The translations under genes and the position numbers were made by a program. Of a stretch of 64,000 nt of DNA, positions 1-7,836 are shown piece after piece. Source of the stretch: Catenulispora pinistramenti (lineage in GTDB: Bacteria; Actinomycetota; Actinomycetes; Streptomycetales; Catenulisporaceae). Positions within the stretch are counted from its first letter, which is position 1, and each line of letters starts with the position of its first letter. Below the pieces are notes generated by a model. That model saw only the letters and a list, made by a program, of their open reading frames with translations, was not told the origin of the DNA and did not search any database. The stretch lies in contig NZ_JAAFYZ010000022.1 in NCBI RefSeq assembly GCF_018274385.1, positions 1 to 64,000 of the forward strand, given 5' to 3'.

Positions 1-476
1 GCTGACGACGCGACCGTGGGGAACGGACCGCACCACCTCACAGGCCGCAGCCGCTGAGACTAGATCGGCCACCCGAGGGAACCGCGCTAGTTTCCCTGAG
101 GTTGCCGAGGCCCGCCGGAGGCCCGGCCCTTCACCATGGCTCTTGACCTTGACCTTGATCTTGACCTTGCCTGTGGCTGTTGATCTTGCTCTTGATCTGG
201 CCCTTTGCCCTTGCCCGGACTTGCTGGAGTTGAAGAGGCCTGAGGTGGGGCGGGGTTGTGAACGCGGGAACCGGCAGCCGACAAACAAACACGCCGCCCC
301 GAACCCCGAACCGGCTCAACTACGACCGAAGGCCGTAAAAATGCCTTGAAAACCCACAGACAAACCGCACCCGGCCCACAAACTCCATCCCCCCAAAAGA
401 CCCGAACCCGAACAGCCCACAGTCCCGGATAAGGACAGGCGCTCGATGCCGCTATAGCACTGGCGCGCAGAGCCGT
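1..476. other. Gene-poor left edge
   Basis: I see no convincing gene here. The reading frames are short, lack a ribosome binding site and translate to low-complexity Arg/Ser or Leu/Asp strings created by a hexanucleotide repeat. The stretch lies downstream of the MFS gene that ends at 477 on the minus strand. Confidence 0.5.
142..171. repeat. Hexanucleotide CTTGAC repeat, about 5 units
   Basis: Units CTTGAC, CTTGAC, CTTGAT, CTTGAC, CTTGCC run head to tail. Related CTTGAT/CTTGCT pieces continue to about 220. The array is not inside a credible gene. Confidence 0.7.
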
Positions 477-2060
477 TCAGCGCAGCTCGCCAACCAAGTC
501 CTCACTCGCAGAACTCTCGTTCCCCGCTTCCGCTATCGCCCCCGCTCCCGCTACCGCCACCACCGAACCCTCCCGCCGCGCCCCAAGTACAAGCACGAAC
601 ACCAGCAGCGCCGCCATCACCGCCGTGCCGGCCCACATGGCGTGCTGCCAGCCGGTGATGAAGGCGGCGCGGGCGGCGTGGGTCAGCGCTTGTGCCTGCG
701 GGCCTGCTTCGTGGGCGGCCGTGAGGGCGTTGGCGATGCCTTGGCGGGCGGTGTCGGCGACGGGGGACGGGAGGGTGTGCAGGCGCGGGCTGATGGCGTT
801 GCGGTAGCCGGTGGTGACCAGGGCGCCGAGGAGGGCGACGCCTAGGGCGGTGCCGAATTCGCGGGTGACGTCGTTCAGGGCTGAGCCGACTCCTTGCTGT
901 TCCTGGGGGAGTGCGCTGGTGATGGCCTCGGTGGCGGGGGTCATCGTGAGGCCCAGGCCGAGGCCCATGGCGAGCATGCCGGGGAGGATCGACAGGTAGC
1001 CGCCGGAGACGCTGACCGAGGTGGCCATGAGGACCAGGCCGGCGCCGGCCAGTGCGATGCCGGTGGCCATCGTCGCGTGCCGGCCGATTCCGGCGGCCAG
1101 GCGTGGGGCCAGGCCGGAGGCCGCCATCATCAGCAGGGCCATCGGCATGAGGGCCAGGGTGGAGCGCAGGCCGGACCAGCCGAGGACGGCCTCGAAGAAC
1201 GGGAACAGGACCACGAAGATGCCGGCCAGGACGCCGAAGACGACCAGGAGCGACACTGAGCCGCGGGCCAGGCCGCGCTGGCGGAAGAGGCGGACGTCGA
1301 GCAGCGGTGCCGTGGTCCGCAGCTCCCGGGCCACGAATCCGGCGGCTGCGGCGACGCCGACCAGTGCGCTCGCCAGCGTCGTGGGGGTGGTCCAGCCGCT
1401 GGCCGGGCCTTCCTGGAGGAAGTAGACCAGGCCGACCACGGCGACCATCGAGGACAAGGCGCCGACCAGGTCGAAGCCGTGCGCCGACTCCTGGCGCGAG
1501 TTGGGGACGGAGCGCAGCGTCATGGCGCCGGCCACCACCACGAGCACCACCGGCAGCACGAACAGCCAGCGCCAGCTGGCCAGGTCGACCAGGGCCGCGG
1601 ATAGGAACATGCCGAGGATGCCGCCGCCTCCGGCCACGCCGCTCCAGACGCCGATCGCCTTGGCCCGCTCGTCCTCCGGGAAGGTCGAGGTGATGACGGC
1701 GAGGGTGACCGGCATGATCATCGCCGCCCCGACCCCGCTCAGGAACCGGGCCCCCAGCAGGATTTCCGGGGAGGTGGCCAGCCCGGCCGCCGCGCTGGCG
1801 ACGCCGAAGGTGGCCAGGCCGGCCAGCAGCATCGGCTTGCGGCCCCAGCGGTCGCCGAGGGCGCCGAGCGGGAGCAGGAGCGCGGCCAGGGTGATGGTGT
1901 AGACGTTGATGATCCACAGGACCTGGGTCTGCGAGGCGCCGAACGCGGTCGACAGCTCCGGCTGTGCGACGTTCAGCCCGGACACCGAGGCGATGACCGC
2001 CATGAGCGCGATGCAGACCGCGGCCAGGATCGTGCGGCGTTGCCGGATCGTGGTTGGCAT
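477..2060 (-). CDS. MFS transporter, DHA2 (EmrB/QacA) family, 14 TM
   Basis: Proton-driven multidrug-type exporter of 527 residues in the membrane. The start is the ATG at 2060, preceded by AAAGGAA; a longer frame to 2165 would run through the operator next door. Motif A is visible as GDRWGRK near residues 68-75, followed by Arg-rich motif B in the fourth segment and a Gly-rich motif C region. The C-terminus is a hydrophilic tail. It is divergent from an XRE-cupin regulator, and the triple GGCAAA/TTTGCC element between them is the likely control site. The substrate cannot be read from sequence. Confidence 0.9.
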   Translation of the reverse strand: MPTTIRQRRTILAAVCIALMAVIASVSGLNVAQPELSTAFGASQTQVLWIINVYTITLAALLLPLGALGDRWGRKPMLLAGLATFGVASAAAGLATSPEILLGARFLSGVGAAMIMPVTLAVITSTFPEDERAKAIGVWSGVAGGGGILGMFLSAALVDLASWRWLFVLPVVLVVVAGAMTLRSVPNSRQESAHGFDLVGALSSMVAVVGLVYFLQEGPASGWTTPTTLASALVGVAAAAGFVARELRTTAPLLDVRLFRQRGLARGSVSLLVVFGVLAGIFVVLFPFFEAVLGWSGLRSTLALMPMALLMMAASGLAPRLAAGIGRHATMATGIALAGAGLVLMATSVSVSGGYLSILPGMLAMGLGLGLTMTPATEAITSALPQEQQGVGSALNDVTREFGTALGVALLGALVTTGYRNAISPRLHTLPSPVADTARQGIANALTAAHEAGPQAQALTHAARAAFITGWQHAMWAGTAVMAALLVFVLVLGARREGSVVAVAGAGAIAEAGNESSASEDLVGELR

Positions 2061-2115
2061 GGGATTCCTTTCGACGGCGGTACGTCTCCCAAGGTGCGCG
2101 GCGCCGCCGCCGGAA

Positions 2116-2141
2116 GGCAAACATCTTTGCCGAATGGCAAA
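2116..2141. promoter_or_regulatory. Triple alternating half-site operator
   Basis: Three perfect half-sites follow with 4-bp spacers: GGCAAA (2116-2121), TTTGCC (2126-2131), GGCAAA (2136-2141). The middle site is therefore shared by two overlapping palindromes. The last base directly precedes the ATG at 2142 of the XRE-cupin regulator, so binding would block its own expression and the divergent MFS promoter. Confidence 0.75.
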
Positions 2142-2741
2142 ATGGCGGGTATGCCGGACGACCACGAAGACATCGACCGCACCCTGGACGCCGTCGGCCC
2201 GCGGCTGAAGCGGCTCCGCCAGCGCAGTGACGTCACCCTCATCGACCTGGCGAAACAGACCGGGATCTCGGCCAGCACGCTGTCCCGGCTGGAAGCCGGC
2301 CTGCGCCGCCCGACGCTGGAGCAGCTGCTACCGCTGGCCCGCGCGCACGGCGTCACGCTCGACGAACTCGTCGACGCGCCGCCGACCGGCGACCCGCGCC
2401 TGCACCTGCGTCCCATCCCGTGCGGGGACGGCTCGGTGATCCTGCCGCTGACCCGCAGACCGGGCGGGATCCAGGCGTACAAGTTCGTGCTGCCGGCCGG
2501 TGGCGACGATGAGGAGCCGGAGCTGCGGACGCACGAGGGGTTCGACTGGGTCTACGTCCTGAACGGGACGCTTCGGCTGGTGCTCGGAGAACACGACCTC
2601 CTGCTGAAAGCAGGGGAGGTCGCGGAGTTCGACACCCGCACGCCGCATTGGTTCGGCGCCACTGCCGCCGGACCGGTCGAGTATCTGAGCCTGATCGGGC
2701 GGCAGGGCGAGCGGGCCCATATTCGGGCCGTGACTAAGTAG
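2142..2741 (+). CDS. XRE-family regulator with C-terminal cupin
   Basis: Predicted DNA-binding repressor of 199 residues. An HTH_3 helix-turn-helix spans about residues 17-70 (TGISASTLSRLEAG core), and a cupin_2 barrel about residues 105-190 is likely the effector-binding domain. Start candidates are ATG 2142 and ATG 2151. No good ribosome site precedes 2142, which abuts the operator, so a leaderless message or use of 2151 is possible. It is divergent from the MFS exporter. A paralogue with the same layout lies at 7165-7737. The stop TAG sits in a 10-bp repeat. Confidence 0.88.
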   Translation: MAGMPDDHEDIDRTLDAVGPRLKRLRQRSDVTLIDLAKQTGISASTLSRLEAGLRRPTLEQLLPLARAHGVTLDELVDAPPTGDPRLHLRPIPCGDGSVILPLTRRPGGIQAYKFVLPAGGDDEEPELRTHEGFDWVYVLNGTLRLVLGEHDLLLKAGEVAEFDTRTPHWFGATAAGPVEYLSLIGRQGERAHIRAVTK

Positions 2742-2758
2742 TTCGTGGTAGTTCGTTG
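2739..2758. repeat. 10-bp repeat containing the stop codon, 2 units
   Basis: TAGTTCGTGG and TAGTTCGTTG follow each other, and TAA follows at 2759. The first TAG is the stop of the XRE-cupin gene, so the stop is duplicated 10 bp downstream. Confidence 0.7.
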
Positions 2759-2766
2759 TAAGTCGG

Positions 2767-3570
2767 TCAGGGCTTGCGTGCGACTCCGCAGTAGTACCAG
2801 ATCCGCTCGGACCCCTCCGGCGGCTCGCCATCCGGCCGCCACCACGGCAGATGCGCCACCCCGGGCTCGACCAACTCCAGGCCGTCGAAGAACCCGGAGA
2901 CGGCAGCCTCGGGGCGCAGCACGATCGGCGCCGAGGCCTTGTCGTACGCCGCCGCGGCCGCCCGGGCCCGCTCGGAGTCGAAGTCGTCGGTGACGTGCGA
3001 GACCGTGAGGTAGCTCCCGGAGGGCAGCGCCTTCAGCAGCCGCGCGAGGATCCCGCGCGGGTCCTCGTCATCTGTCACGAAGTGCAGCACGGCCACCAGC
3101 ATCAGCGCGATCGGCTGGTCGAAGTCCAGCGCGGCGCGCACCTCGGGGTGGTCCAGGATCTCCTCGGGCCGCCGCAGATCGGCCTGCACGACCGTGGTCG
3201 GCGCCAGATCCGGCTGCACCAGCAGGGCCCGGGAGTGCGCCAACACGATCGGGTCGTTGTCGACGCAGACCACGTGCGAACCCGGCGCCACCGAGTGCGC
3301 GACCTCCCCGGTCCCGCCGGGTCCGGGGATGCCGGTGCCGATGTCCAGGAACTGCCGGATGCCCGCACCGGCCAGATACCGCACGGCACGCCCGAGGAAC
3401 GCGCGGTTGGCCTGCGCCATCGCGAACGCCTCGGGGTAGAACTCCAGGACCTTCGCGGCGGCGGCCCGGTCGACCGGGTAGTTGTCCTTGCCGGAGAGGA
3501 AGTAGTCGTACATCCGCGCCGGGTGCGCTATAGAGGTGTCCACCTCAGGTGCTATCCAGCCCTCGTTCAT
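2767..3570 (-). CDS. SAM-dependent methyltransferase, Methyltransf_19 (DUF574) family
   Basis: Soluble class I methyltransferase-like protein of 267 residues, an actinobacterial family of unknown substrate. The N-terminal family signature (HPARMYDYFLSGKDNYPVD) is at about residues 16-34. Motif I is FLDIGTGIP near residues 74-82, and VCVDNDP follows at the cofactor acidic loop. It lies 33 bp downstream of the LUD gene on the same strand, so both may be read from the ECF41-type promoter at 4230-4257. It converges with the XRE-cupin gene. Confidence 0.9.
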   Translation of the reverse strand: MNEGWIAPEVDTSIAHPARMYDYFLSGKDNYPVDRAAAAKVLEFYPEAFAMAQANRAFLGRAVRYLAGAGIRQFLDIGTGIPGPGGTGEVAHSVAPGSHVVCVDNDPIVLAHSRALLVQPDLAPTTVVQADLRRPEEILDHPEVRAALDFDQPIALMLVAVLHFVTDDEDPRGILARLLKALPSGSYLTVSHVTDDFDSERARAAAAAYDKASAPIVLRPEAAVSGFFDGLELVEPGVAHLPWWRPDGEPPEGSERIWYYCGVARKP

Positions 3571-3603
3571 GGCCGGAATCGTACCCTGACGCCGGAGGGT
3601 GGA

Positions 3604-4221
3604 TCAGAACCCGATGACCTCTCGCAGGAGCAGTACGGTGCCACGCCCCGGAATCAGTTCCCTATTGAGGACAAGCAGGCGGCTCACAATAGAGGGCGAG
3701 CCATACGCCGCCATTGTGCGCTTGCTCTCTAGAGGGAGACTGTGTTCCTCTACCCGGCGTAGCGCAGTAGTCAGGTCGGGTACTACCTTCTGCGCGCCGA
3801 CGATCCAGATCGCATGCGCGGCGCCGCCGGCGCTGGCCGGTAGTTGGCTTCCGGTCCCCGACGCCAGGACCAGCGAGCCGGTCTCGGTGACCGCGGCGAC
3901 ACTGTTCACGACGTAGTCGGGGGTCGCGGTCAGCTTGCGGATCGTGTCCGCTTCGGTGGCGCGGTCGGCGGCCAGGACCCGCGGCCGGATGGCGTCGTAT
4001 CGGCTTCCGCTATTGATGTCGGAGTCGATACCGGACTCACGCAGGGTCTGGCTCGCGCCGGTGAAGACGCTGGCACCGGCGGGGATCAGGCTCTTCAGGC
4101 GGATGCGGGCGGTCGCGACGTCGTCGAGGATTTCGACGGCGAAACCGCGGTTTTGGAGCGCGGCGGCCGCTCGTTCCAGTTGTTCTGCAGAGGCTGGGAT
4201 GGCAAACGTGGAGTCGTTCAT
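3604..4221 (-). CDS. LUD-domain (LutC-like) protein
   Basis: Protein of 205 residues with the LUD (DUF162) fold found in lactate utilisation proteins LutB/LutC. The central VTETGSLVLASG segment and the C-terminal half fit the domain. It lacks iron-sulphur cysteine motifs, so it is not a full LutB. The ATG at 4221 lies only about two bases below the predicted transcription start of the divergent ECF41-type promoter, so the message is probably leaderless. The methyltransferase follows 33 bp downstream. A LUD protein next to an ECF41 sigma factor is not the usual partner I know. Confidence 0.85.
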   Translation of the reverse strand: MNDSTFAIPASAEQLERAAAALQNRGFAVEILDDVATARIRLKSLIPAGASVFTGASQTLRESGIDSDINSGSRYDAIRPRVLAADRATEADTIRKLTATPDYVVNSVAAVTETGSLVLASGTGSQLPASAGGAAHAIWIVGAQKVVPDLTTALRRVEEHSLPLESKRTMAAYGSPSIVSRLLVLNRELIPGRGTVLLLREVIGF

Positions 4222-4226
4222 ACCAA

Positions 4227-4294
4227 TACGACAAGACGGCTCTGCAGAGTGTGAGGCGTGTCGGCCTCACAGTGGGGAGGGCTGTCTTGTCGTA
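4227..4294. promoter_or_regulatory. Symmetric divergent ECF41-type promoter pair
   Basis: The whole intergenic region has one dyad axis at 4260.5. Inner arms are TGTGAGGC (4250-4257) and GCCTCACA (4264-4271). Outer arms are TACGACAAGAC (4227-4237) and GTCTTGTCGTA (4284-4294). Read outward on either strand this gives CCTCACA, 16 bp, TGTC, close to the ECF41 consensus TGTCACA-N16-CGTC. The plus promoter serves the sigma factor gene; the minus promoter serves the LUD gene. Confidence 0.8.
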
Positions 4295-4335
4295 ATAGGT
4301 GGGGGCATAGATGCGAGCGAGGAGACGGGGACACT

Positions 4336-5292
4336 ATGACGGCGCCATCCGAGCCGAAGCCGGACCCGGACCCGGACTCTGGAGAAGCTGATCCCGGCCT
4401 GAGCGCGCTCATGAGTGAGCGGCGTCAGCTGATCAACCTCGGCTACCGGCTCCTCGGATCCCTCGCCGACGCCGAGGACGTCGTCCAGGAGACCTACCTC
4501 CGCTGGTACGCCTTGTCCGCGCAGCAACAACAGGCGATCGAGTCGCCCGGCGCGTGGCTGATGACGGTCGCCAGCCGCATCTGCCTGAACCAGCTCGCGT
4601 CGGCGCGGGTGAGGCGGGAATCGTATGTGGGCGAGTGGATCCCGGAGCCGCTGCCCGAGCCCGGGGAGTGGATCACCGGGCAGCCGGGTGCCGGCGGGCT
4701 CGATCCGGCGGACCGCGTCACCCTCGACGAGTCGGTGACCATGGCGTTCCTGGTCGTGCTCGACGCGATGACCCCCGCCGAGCGGGTGGCGTTCGTCCTG
4801 CACGACGTGTACCGATTCCCGTTCCCCGAGATCGCCGAGATCGTCGGCCGCACCCCGGCTGCCTGCCGCCAACTGGCCTCGTCCGCCCGCCGCCGCATCC
4901 GTGCCGCGCGGGCGCCGGACGGACCGAGTACCGAGCAGGCGGCGATCGTGCGCGACTTCAAGGCGGCGTGGGCGGCCCAGGACATCGACGCGCTGATCGG
5001 CCTGCTCGACCCGGACGCCACCGCGACCGCCGACGGCGGCGGCCTGGTCAACGCGCACCTGGACCCGATCATGGGCGGCGTGCGAGTGGCGCACGCCTAC
5101 GCCGAACTCGCCGGTCGGGTGCGCGACCGCGCGACGTTCCTGGAATACACGGTCAACGGCCGGCCCGGCCTGGTCGCGGTGCAGGACGGCCGCACCGTGA
5201 GCGTGTTCGCGTTCGACATCGTGGGCGGGCGGATCCGGCACATCTGGGCGGTGGCGAACCCCGAGAAGATCCGGCCGTGGCGGCTCGGCTGA
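4336..5292 (+). CDS. sigJ: RNA polymerase sigma factor, ECF41 (SigJ) group
   Basis: ECF sigma factor of 318 residues with a fused C-terminal SnoaL-like regulatory domain in place of an anti-sigma factor. Sigma-2 covers about residues 25-95 and sigma-4 about 140-195. Group signatures are seen: WIPEP in the linker, and in the SnoaL part DGGG and NPEKI (variant of NPDKL). The start is ATG 4336 with GAGGAG upstream; the longer frame to 4258 would begin inside the promoter. The promoter matches the sigma factor's own group, so autoregulation together with the divergent LUD gene is likely. Confidence 0.92.
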   Translation: MTAPSEPKPDPDPDSGEADPGLSALMSERRQLINLGYRLLGSLADAEDVVQETYLRWYALSAQQQQAIESPGAWLMTVASRICLNQLASARVRRESYVGEWIPEPLPEPGEWITGQPGAGGLDPADRVTLDESVTMAFLVVLDAMTPAERVAFVLHDVYRFPFPEIAEIVGRTPAACRQLASSARRRIRAARAPDGPSTEQAAIVRDFKAAWAAQDIDALIGLLDPDATATADGGGLVNAHLDPIMGGVRVAHAYAELAGRVRDRATFLEYTVNGRPGLVAVQDGRTVSVFAFDIVGGRIRHIWAVANPEKIRPWRLG

Positions 5293-5346
5293 AACGCGGC
5301 TGCGACCGAGCGCGAATCTGTCACGTGCGAATCAGCCGAGTGCACC

Positions 5347-5757
5347 TCAGTCCAGCGGATCAGGCCATTCGTGCGCGGGCAGCAACTCCCGCAGCGCCGC
5401 GCTCCGCGCCCGCCCCAGAACCACCTCGGTGTCGATGTTGCCCCAGTCCACCTGCCGAATGAACTCCCGACACCGCCCGCACGGCGGCAGTACATACCAA
5501 GTCCCGTCGTCCCCGCGCCATACCGCCACGATCCGCGCGATCCGATACTCGCGGGCGGTGACCATGGCGGCGATGGCAGCGTGCTCGGCGCAGAACCCGG
5601 TCCCCGAACCGGTGTCGATGCACACGCCGCGGTAGAGGTTCCCGCCCTCGGTGACCAACGCCGCGCCGACGTTGCCGAACAGACGGTCTCCCACGCGGTG
5701 CGGATACACGACCGCCTGGGCCGCGGCGATGAGCTCGTCATGGGAAGCGCTGATCAT
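5347..5757 (-). CDS. cdd: Cytidine deaminase
   Basis: Zinc enzyme of 136 residues that deaminates cytidine or deoxycytidine in pyrimidine salvage. The zinc site is complete: CAEHAA near residue 56 (Cys ligand and catalytic Glu) and PPCGRCREF near residues 91-99 (two Cys ligands). Length is normal for the small homotetrameric class. Blasticidin-S deaminases share this fold, so substrate range is not certain. It converges with the ECF41 gene. Confidence 0.9.
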   Translation of the reverse strand: MISASHDELIAAAQAVVYPHRVGDRLFGNVGAALVTEGGNLYRGVCIDTGSGTGFCAEHAAIAAMVTAREYRIARIVAVWRGDDGTWYVLPPCGRCREFIRQVDWGNIDTEVVLGRARSAALRELLPAHEWPDPLD

Positions 5758-5803
5758 CTTGCGGAAGGTACCGATATCGACTTTCGAGGGCCAGCGATTT
5801 ACC

Positions 5804-7030
5804 TCAGTGCTTCGAGGTCTTCGAGGTGTTTGAGGTGTTCGAGGCTTTCGATGTCTTGGCCGCGCCGCAGAACGCCGGGCTCAGCGCTGCCCGCAAAGCT
5901 GCGAAGACGTTGTTGTTGTTCGACACGTTCGCCGAGATCGTCACCTGCCGGCTGCCGTCCTTGGTCGAGTACGCGTACGTCTCGTAGCCCTCGACGATGC
6001 CGTCGTGCCCGTAGACGTCCACGCCGCACGGCAGCTTGTACTCGCGCATCCCCAACCCGTAGAGCGAGGCCCCGGTGGAGTCGACCGGGGTGGTGGCCTC
6101 CATCTCCGCGAGTTCCTGCGGCGGCAGGACGTGGCCGGTGGTCAGGGCCCGCAGATACTTGTCCAGGTCACCGGTGCTGGAGATGGCGGCGCCGGCGGCC
6201 CAGATCCAGGATCCGGTCTGGGCGGTGGCGTCGGACAGGGCCTTGGCCGGGTCGTCCTGGGTGAGGTAGCCGACCGCGTGCGGGCCGGAGATCCCGGTGT
6301 CGGGCACCACGAAGCTGGTCTGTTCCAGGCCGAGCGGCTGGATGAGCTCCCGGTTCAGCAGGTCGGCGTACTTCGTGCCGGTGACGTGTTCGAGCAGCAG
6401 GCCCAGGACGACGAAGTTGGTGTTCGAGTACTCGTAGGACGTACCGGCGCGGAAGTCCGGACCGTGCTTGACCGCCATCGCCACCAGCGCGGCCGGGTCG
6501 TAGGTCTGGTAGCGGAATCGCTGGTAGGTGCGGACGGTGTCGCCGGCGATCAGGGCATTGCTGTAGTCGTGCAGCCCGCTGCGGTGGTCGAGCAGGTCCC
6601 GGACGGTGATCGTCGAGCCGGCCGGCAGCAGTCCGGCGGGCAGGTAGTCGGTCGCCGGGGCGTCCAGGCGTACCCGGCCCGCGGCGACCAGCTTGAGCAC
6701 CATGACCGCGGTGAAGCTCTTCGTGATGCTGCCGATCCGGAAGCGGCCCCGCGGATCCACGGACGTCTTGGCCGAGATGTCGCCGAGCCCGACGGAGACG
6801 GTGGTCGGCGTGACGTGGCCGTTCGCCGAGTCCTCGATCCGCGCGAAGACCCCCGGCGCACCGTCCGCGACCACCCTGTCCAGGGCCGATCGCAGGCTCT
6901 CGGCATCCGATCCGCCGGTCCAGGACCGCGAATCCATCGCCTGGGCGCTGCCGGCGCTACACAACGTGGCGCCGAGCAGGCCGGTGACCACGGCGACGAT
7001 GATCTTGTGCCGGGTGCCAAGCCGCGTCAT
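5804..7030 (-). CDS. Serine DD-peptidase / beta-lactamase-like carboxypeptidase
   Basis: Secreted serine hydrolase of 408 residues resembling the Streptomyces R61 D-Ala-D-Ala carboxypeptidase. A Sec signal peptide ends at AQA near residue 31. The catalytic SxxK tetrad is SITK, the YxN motif is YSN, and the third motif is HDG. The start is ATG 7030; the frame stays open to 7360 but the extension has no ribosome site and would bury the signal peptide. The last 15 residues are a Thr/Ser/Lys microrepeat. It lies 134 bp downstream of the second XRE-cupin gene. Confidence 0.88.
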   Translation of the reverse strand: MTRLGTRHKIIVAVVTGLLGATLCSAGSAQAMDSRSWTGGSDAESLRSALDRVVADGAPGVFARIEDSANGHVTPTTVSVGLGDISAKTSVDPRGRFRIGSITKSFTAVMVLKLVAAGRVRLDAPATDYLPAGLLPAGSTITVRDLLDHRSGLHDYSNALIAGDTVRTYQRFRYQTYDPAALVAMAVKHGPDFRAGTSYEYSNTNFVVLGLLLEHVTGTKYADLLNRELIQPLGLEQTSFVVPDTGISGPHAVGYLTQDDPAKALSDATAQTGSWIWAAGAAISSTGDLDKYLRALTTGHVLPPQELAEMEATTPVDSTGASLYGLGMREYKLPCGVDVYGHDGIVEGYETYAYSTKDGSRQVTISANVSNNNNVFAALRAALSPAFCGAAKTSKASNTSNTSKTSKH

Positions 7031-7140
7031 GGGATCCCTGCCTCGTCGCTCGAAACAACCAGCCGTATCAGGCTTTTGATCTGGTGCCTGGTACGAGCCT
7101 ATGCGAGCGGGGGCGGGAAATCGTGGACCGCCGCAGGGGC

Positions 7141-7182
7141 GAATCAGGTGGTCCGGACCGTGAATCAGGCGGTCCGGACCAA
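7141..7182. repeat. 21-bp repeat containing the stop codon, 2 units
   Basis: GAATCAGG followed by GGTCCGGACC occurs twice with a period of 21 bp. The gene stop (TCA on this strand, 7165-7167) lies in the second unit. The first unit carries another stop 21 bp further on, in the same frame. Confidence 0.75.
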
Positions 7183-7737
7183 CAGATGCGCGCGTTCCCC
7201 CTGCTTCCCGAACAGAATGAGGAGTTCGACAGTCTGGTCGCCGTCCGCCCCGAGCCAGTGCGGCACCTGCGTGTCGAACTCGGCGGCCTCGCCCGCCTTG
7301 AGCACCAGACTCTGGTCGCCCAGCAGAAGCCGCAGCCGGCCGGCGATGACGTAGAGCCACTCGAAGCCCTCGTGCGTTTTCAGGTCGGGCTCGACGCCGG
7401 GGCGGGGCGGGATGAGCAGCTTGTGGGCCATGACGCCGCCGGGGTGGCTGAGCGGGATGTGGGTCATGCCGTGGCGGTTCACCGGACGCGGGTGGATCCG
7501 CGGGTCGCCGGTGCGGGGCGCGCCGACCAGGTCGTCGAGCGGGACGGCGTAGACCTCGGCCAGCGGGAGCAGCAGTTCCAGGGTCGGCTTGCGGGAGCCG
7601 CCTTCGAGCCGGGACAGGGTGCTCTCGTTGATGCCGGTGCGTTCGGCGAGGTCCGCGAGGGTCATCCCGCGGCGCCGGCGCAGTTCGCGCAGGCGCGGGC
7701 CGACGGCGTCCAGGACGTTCTGCTTCGAGAGGGCCAT
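7165..7737 (-). CDS. XRE-family regulator with C-terminal cupin (paralogue)
   Basis: Regulator of 190 residues with the same architecture as the protein at 2142-2741. The HTH is at about residues 12-65 (TGINESTLSRLEGG core) and the cupin at about 100-185, with shared stretches such as KTHEGFEWLYV and LKAGEAAEFDT. The start is ATG 7735-7737. It is divergent from a class I methyltransferase. The longer frame to 8343 is antisense to that gene and is not real. Confidence 0.88.
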   Translation of the reverse strand: MALSKQNVLDAVGPRLRELRRRRGMTLADLAERTGINESTLSRLEGGSRKPTLELLLPLAEVYAVPLDDLVGAPRTGDPRIHPRPVNRHGMTHIPLSHPGGVMAHKLLIPPRPGVEPDLKTHEGFEWLYVIAGRLRLLLGDQSLVLKAGEAAEFDTQVPHWLGADGDQTVELLILFGKQGERAHLLVRTA

Positions 7738-7745
7738 GACTCCAG

Positions 7746-7774
7746 GTTGCTGAAACGGCATGGAATCTTGCAAC
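7746..7774. promoter_or_regulatory. Possible operator between XRE-cupin and methyltransferase
   Basis: GTTGC (7746-7750) and GCAAC (7770-7774) form an inverted repeat with a 19-bp gap in the divergent intergenic region. The arms are short and could arise by chance. They do not match the GGCAAA half-sites of the paralogous regulator. Confidence 0.3.
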
Positions 7775-7836
7775 TCCGGCGGCGCGCGGCGCACGGTCGA
7801 TGACGGAGCGACCACCCGCGAGCAGAGGAATCCCGC

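Noticed and set aside
142-171. Coding repeat peptide in the left edge
   Set aside because: The CTTGAC repeat creates open frames on both strands, but none has a start signal or a domain.
502-2124. 540-residue frame antisense-frame to the MFS gene
   Set aside because: Arg/Gly/Pro-rich composition typical of a shadow frame in GC-rich DNA; the overlapping MFS frame has clear motifs.
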